Below, piece by piece: positions 5,028 to 6,889 of a DNA stretch of 6,889 nucleotides. Location of the stretch: assembly GCA_027456925.1 (NCBI GenBank), contig DAIDTZ010000392.1:1-6889 (forward strand). Reading direction: 5' to 3'. A program made the translations under genes and the position numbers. Positions within the stretch are counted from its first letter, which is position 1, and every line of letters starts with the position of its first letter. The stretch comes from Nitrospirota bacterium (GTDB taxonomy: Bacteria; Nitrospirota; UBA9217). Under the pieces are notes generated by a model. It was not told the origin of the DNA. It saw nothing but the letters and a program-made list of their open reading frames with translations, and did not search any database.

Positions 5028-6305
5028 ATGGAGCAACCACTTACAAAAAACATACGCCCTGATCAGGAGCCTCTCTCGGTAAAGGATTACGAGAAGGCCG
5101 GAGGATACCAATCCGTGCGCAAGGCCCTTGCCATGCCGCCCCAGGACGTACAAAACATCGTGAAAGCGTCGAACCTGCGCGGCCGCGGCGGCGCGGGCTT
5201 CTCCACGGGCATGAAATGGAGCTTTGTGCCGATGGGCACTGATGCGCGGCGTCCGAAGTACTTTGTCGTGAATGCCGATGAAATGGAACCCGGTACCTTC
5301 AAGGACCGCCTGCTGCTCGAAGGCGATCCTCACCAGCTCATCGAAGGAGTTATCGTAAGCGCCTACGCGATTGAAGCGGAGCAGGCTTTTATTTTTATCA
5401 GGTGGGCTTATAAGCTCGCGACCAAGCGCCTGGAGCAGGCGATCAAAGAAGCCTATGCGAACAACTACCTCGGGAAGAACATACTCGGCACTACATACAG
5501 CCTCGACCTCCGCATCCACGGCAGCGCAGGCCGCTACATCTGCGGCGAGGAAACAGCGCTCTTGAACGCACTCGAAGGCAAACGCGCGACGCCGCGAGCA
5601 AAGCCTCCCTTTCCCCAGGTAAGCGGGCTTTTCGGAAAACCTACGATCGTGAATAATGCAGAGACTGTCGCGAACATCCCGCATATCCTCAACAATGGCC
5701 CTGACTGGTTCAAGGACTTAAGCAGAAGCAATGATGCAGGCACAAAGCTGTACGGCGTGTCCGGTCGAGTGAAAAAACCAGCCATATGGGAGCTTCCCAT
5801 GGGCGTGACCGTACGCGAACTCATTGAGGAGCACGCAGGCGGTATGCAGGACGGATATGCATTTCGCGGTGTAATACCGGGCGGGGCGTCGACCGATTTC
5901 CTCACCCCCGATCATCTTGATGTAAAAATGGACTATGATTCCGTTGCAAAAGCAGGCAGCCGACTCGGCACGGGGACCATGATCGTGCTCGATGACAAGA
6001 CCTGCCCGATCGGGTTCGTGCATAATTTGATAAAGTTCTTTGCGCGGGAGTCCTGCGGCTGGTGCACGCCCTGCCGGGACGGCCTGCCGTGGCTCGAAAA
6101 GATCCTTCGCTCAATTGAAGAAGGCGCCGGCCAGCCGGGTGATATCGAGATCCTCGAACAACATTGCAAATTGCTGGGACCGGGGAACACGTTCTGCGCG
6201 CTGGCCCCCGGAGCGGTCGAGCCGCTCCAGAGCGCGATAAAGTATTTCCGGGAAGATTTCGAGAGGCATATTAAAGAGAAAAGATGTCCGTGGAAAATCC
6301 TTTGA
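5028..6305 (+). CDS. nuoF: NADH-quinone oxidoreductase subunit F (NADH/FMN-binding)
   Basis: NuoF binds NADH and FMN, takes the hydride, and passes electrons through [4Fe-4S] cluster N3. The 425-residue product shows the glycine-rich nucleotide loop RGRGGAGFSTGMKW (51-64). FMN-site stretches are NADEMEPGTFKDR (82-94), GRYICGEETALLNALEG (168-184) and PTIVNNAETVANIPHIL (205-221). The N3 ligands are C343, C346 and C349 in ESCGWCTPCRDG, plus C390 in NTFCALAPGAVEPL. The C-terminal APGAVEPLQSAIKYFRE matches the E. coli type. The ATG at 5028 is preferred over the in-frame TTG at 5010, which lies inside the heptamer repeat; no Shine-Dalgarno site is visible for either. The TGA stop (6303-6305) is the first triplet of the inverted repeat that opens the GxxExxY cassette, and the tail after the conserved core is shorter than in E. 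coli. Confidence 0.97.
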   Translation: MEQPLTKNIRPDQEPLSVKDYEKAGGYQSVRKALAMPPQDVQNIVKASNLRGRGGAGFSTGMKWSFVPMGTDARRPKYFVVNADEMEPGTFKDRLLLEGDPHQLIEGVIVSAYAIEAEQAFIFIRWAYKLATKRLEQAIKEAYANNYLGKNILGTTYSLDLRIHGSAGRYICGEETALLNALEGKRATPRAKPPFPQVSGLFGKPTIVNNAETVANIPHILNNGPDWFKDLSRSNDAGTKLYGVSGRVKKPAIWELPMGVTVRELIEEHAGGMQDGYAFRGVIPGGASTDFLTPDHLDVKMDYDSVAKAGSRLGTGTMIVLDDKTCPIGFVHNLIKFFARESCGWCTPCRDGLPWLEKILRSIEEGAGQPGDIEILEQHCKLLGPGNTFCALAPGAVEPLQSAIKYFREDFERHIKEKRCPWKIL

Positions 6306-6323
6306 CACTGAAGGACACTGATT
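6303..6323. repeat. Left inverted repeat of the GxxExxY cassette
   Basis: This 21-bp segment holds two GACACTG words (6304-6310 and 6314-6320). Its complement matches 6717-6737 at 17 of 21 positions; the mismatches are confined to the middle. It begins with the nuoF stop codon and ends 4 bp before the GxxExxY ATG. Confidence 0.75.
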
Positions 6324-6327
6324 GCCT

Positions 6328-6708
6328 ATGACAAAATATGATGACAATTATATACATTCTGATTTAACGGATAAGATTATTAGCTGCGCCTATGATGTTT
6401 ATAATCAATTAGGGCACGGATTTGTTGAAAAAGTGTATGAAAATGCAATGATGCTCAAACTGCCTCAAAAAGGACTTGAAGTCGCCCAGCAGGCTCCAAT
6501 CAAGGTTTATTTCGAAGAAAAGATTGTCGGAGAATACTTCGCTGATATCCTTGTCAATAACAAGGTGATTATCGAATTTAAAGCTGTTTCCGCAATATCT
6601 AAAGCTCATGAGGTTCAGCTAGTAAATTATCTTAAAGCGACAGGGATAAGAGTAGGACTCCTGATAAATTTTGGCGAAAAACTAAAAATAACCCAAAGGG
6701 TTTTTTAA
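6328..6708 (+). CDS. GxxExxY-family protein (PD-(D/E)XK nuclease-like fold)
   Basis: This 126-residue protein belongs to the GxxExxY family, whose biochemical role is not established. The name motif is seen as G31-FV-E34-KV-Y37 in GHGFVEKVYENAM. Downstream are GEYFADILV (D73), VIIEFKAV (E83 and K85) and HEVQLVNYLKATG (Q97), then GLLINFGEKLKI near the end. The D, E-x-K and Q pattern fits the PD-(D/E)XK nuclease-like superfamily, so a nucleic-acid function is a guess and not shown. The length is typical and the gene looks intact. The ATG at 6328 is used; an in-frame TTG at 6322 lies in the repeat. No Shine-Dalgarno site is evident. Its low GC content, its place between nuoF and nuoG and the flanking inverted repeats point to acquisition, not a complex I role. 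Confidence 0.88.
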   Translation: MTKYDDNYIHSDLTDKIISCAYDVYNQLGHGFVEKVYENAMMLKLPQKGLEVAQQAPIKVYFEEKIVGEYFADILVNNKVIIEFKAVSAISKAHEVQLVNYLKATGIRVGLLINFGEKLKITQRVF

Positions 6709-6716
6709 TCATACAA

Positions 6717-6737
6717 AATCAGTGATAATCAGTGTCA
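6717..6737. repeat. Right inverted repeat of the GxxExxY cassette
   Basis: Two AATCAGTG words (6717-6724 and 6727-6734) form this 21-bp segment, the partner of 6303-6323 in reverse orientation. The outer 9 bases, ending CAGTGTCA, match perfectly. It ends 3 bp before the nuoG ATG, so any original nuoG ribosome binding site is absent. Confidence 0.75.
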
Positions 6738-6740
6738 AAA

Positions 6741-6889
6741 ATGTTTACGATCTATATAGACAATAAGCCCCATCAAGTCAAGGAAGGCCAGAACCTCCTG
6801 CAGGCCTGCCTGTCCCTGGGCTTCGACCTCCCTTACTTCTGCTGGCACCCGGCCATGCATTCCGTGGGCGCCTGCCGTCAGTGCGCGGT
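6741..6889 (+). CDS. nuoG: NADH-quinone oxidoreductase subunit G, N-terminus (partial)
   Basis: The frame from the ATG at 6741 runs off the right edge after 49 codons plus two bases. NuoG is the large iron-sulfur subunit of the NADH-input module. The visible part is its N-terminal [2Fe-2S] ferredoxin-like domain: EGQNLLQACLSLGFDLPYFC followed by WHPAMHSVGACRQCA closely resembles E. coli NuoG. Cysteines C34, C45 and C48 are expected N1b ligands, and the fourth would lie beyond the window. The start is preceded by only AAA and the cassette's right inverted repeat, with no Shine-Dalgarno site, so its translation signal has either been replaced or is unconventional. Confidence 0.95.
   Translation, partial: MFTIYIDNKPHQVKEGQNLLQACLSLGFDLPYFCWHPAMHSVGACRQCA

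Larger units (their letters stand above)
6303..6737 (+). mobile_element. Putative miniature mobile cassette carrying a GxxExxY gene
   Basis: The 435-bp segment between nuoF and nuoG is bounded by 21-bp imperfect inverted repeats and contains one AT-rich gene whose codon use differs from the GC-rich nuo genes. nuoF and nuoG are usually adjacent, so this is an insertion into the operon. No transposase is encoded, so movement would need help in trans. No target-site duplication is obvious at the outer edges, so the mobile nature is an inference from the repeats and context. Confidence 0.5.

Noticed and set aside
4845..5684. 279-codon minus-strand frame
   Set aside because: It lies antisense to nuoE and nuoF, which are certain genes; long shadow frames are common in GC-rich coding DNA.
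6303..6745. Target-site duplication flanking the GxxExxY cassette
   Set aside because: No convincing short direct repeat is visible at the outer edges; only the inverted ends are clear.
1..6889. CRISPR array
   Set aside because: The heptamer arrays have no unique spacers of regular size; nothing else resembles a CRISPR repeat.

Overview
The window holds the first two thirds of a respiratory complex I (NADH:quinone oxidoreductase) operon on the plus strand. Upstream lies a divergent, minus-strand unit: ihfA, a small MerR-type regulator and tRNA-Pro(GGG), closed by a strong hairpin terminator. The coding sequence is moderately GC-rich. The Nuo proteins are of the E. coli type, with a fused NuoCD and an E. 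coli-like NuoF C-terminus. The ihfA-merR-tRNA order plus this operon suggests a Gram-negative bacterium, perhaps a Nitrospirota or deltaproteobacterial lineage. That placement is inferred from general resemblance only.

Layout. Positions 1-383 are AT-rich: the left edge carries only a short open frame that may be the end of an unrecognised gene, followed by apparently non-coding sequence. Positions 384-419 are a 16-bp-stem terminator, 424-500 tRNA-Pro(GGG) with encoded CCA, 529-864 a MerR-family regulator and 827-1126 the IHF alpha subunit, with a good Shine-Dalgarno site and a near-consensus sigma70 promoter. Positions 1127-1454 are the divergent intergenic region with a candidate nuo promoter. 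Then come nuoA, nuoB, nuoCD, nuoE, nuoF, a small GxxExxY-family gene, and the first 49 codons of nuoG, cut by the window edge.

The encoded subunits would form the NADH-input module (NuoE, F, G) and the connecting quinone-reducing module (NuoB, CD). NuoA is the first membrane subunit. The rest of the membrane arm is presumably beyond the right edge.

Four things stand out. First, the nuoCD frame is broken by a single in-frame TAA (3441-3443) where an almost invariant Glu codon is expected; the frame and homology continue unchanged on both sides. Second, the gap between nuoF and nuoG is occupied by an AT-rich GxxExxY gene, precisely bracketed by 21-bp imperfect inverted repeats (17/21). The left repeat contains nuoF's stop codon and the right one ends 3 bp before nuoG's start, which looks like a small mobile cassette. 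Third, degenerate 7-bp repeats (RGTTCAR and its complement) fill the gaps between nuoA, nuoB, nuoCD, nuoE and nuoF. They always run forward after a stop codon and reversed before a start codon, and one array supplies NuoA's C-terminal tail. Fourth, most nuo genes have no visible Shine-Dalgarno site, and nuoA may be transcribed leaderless.
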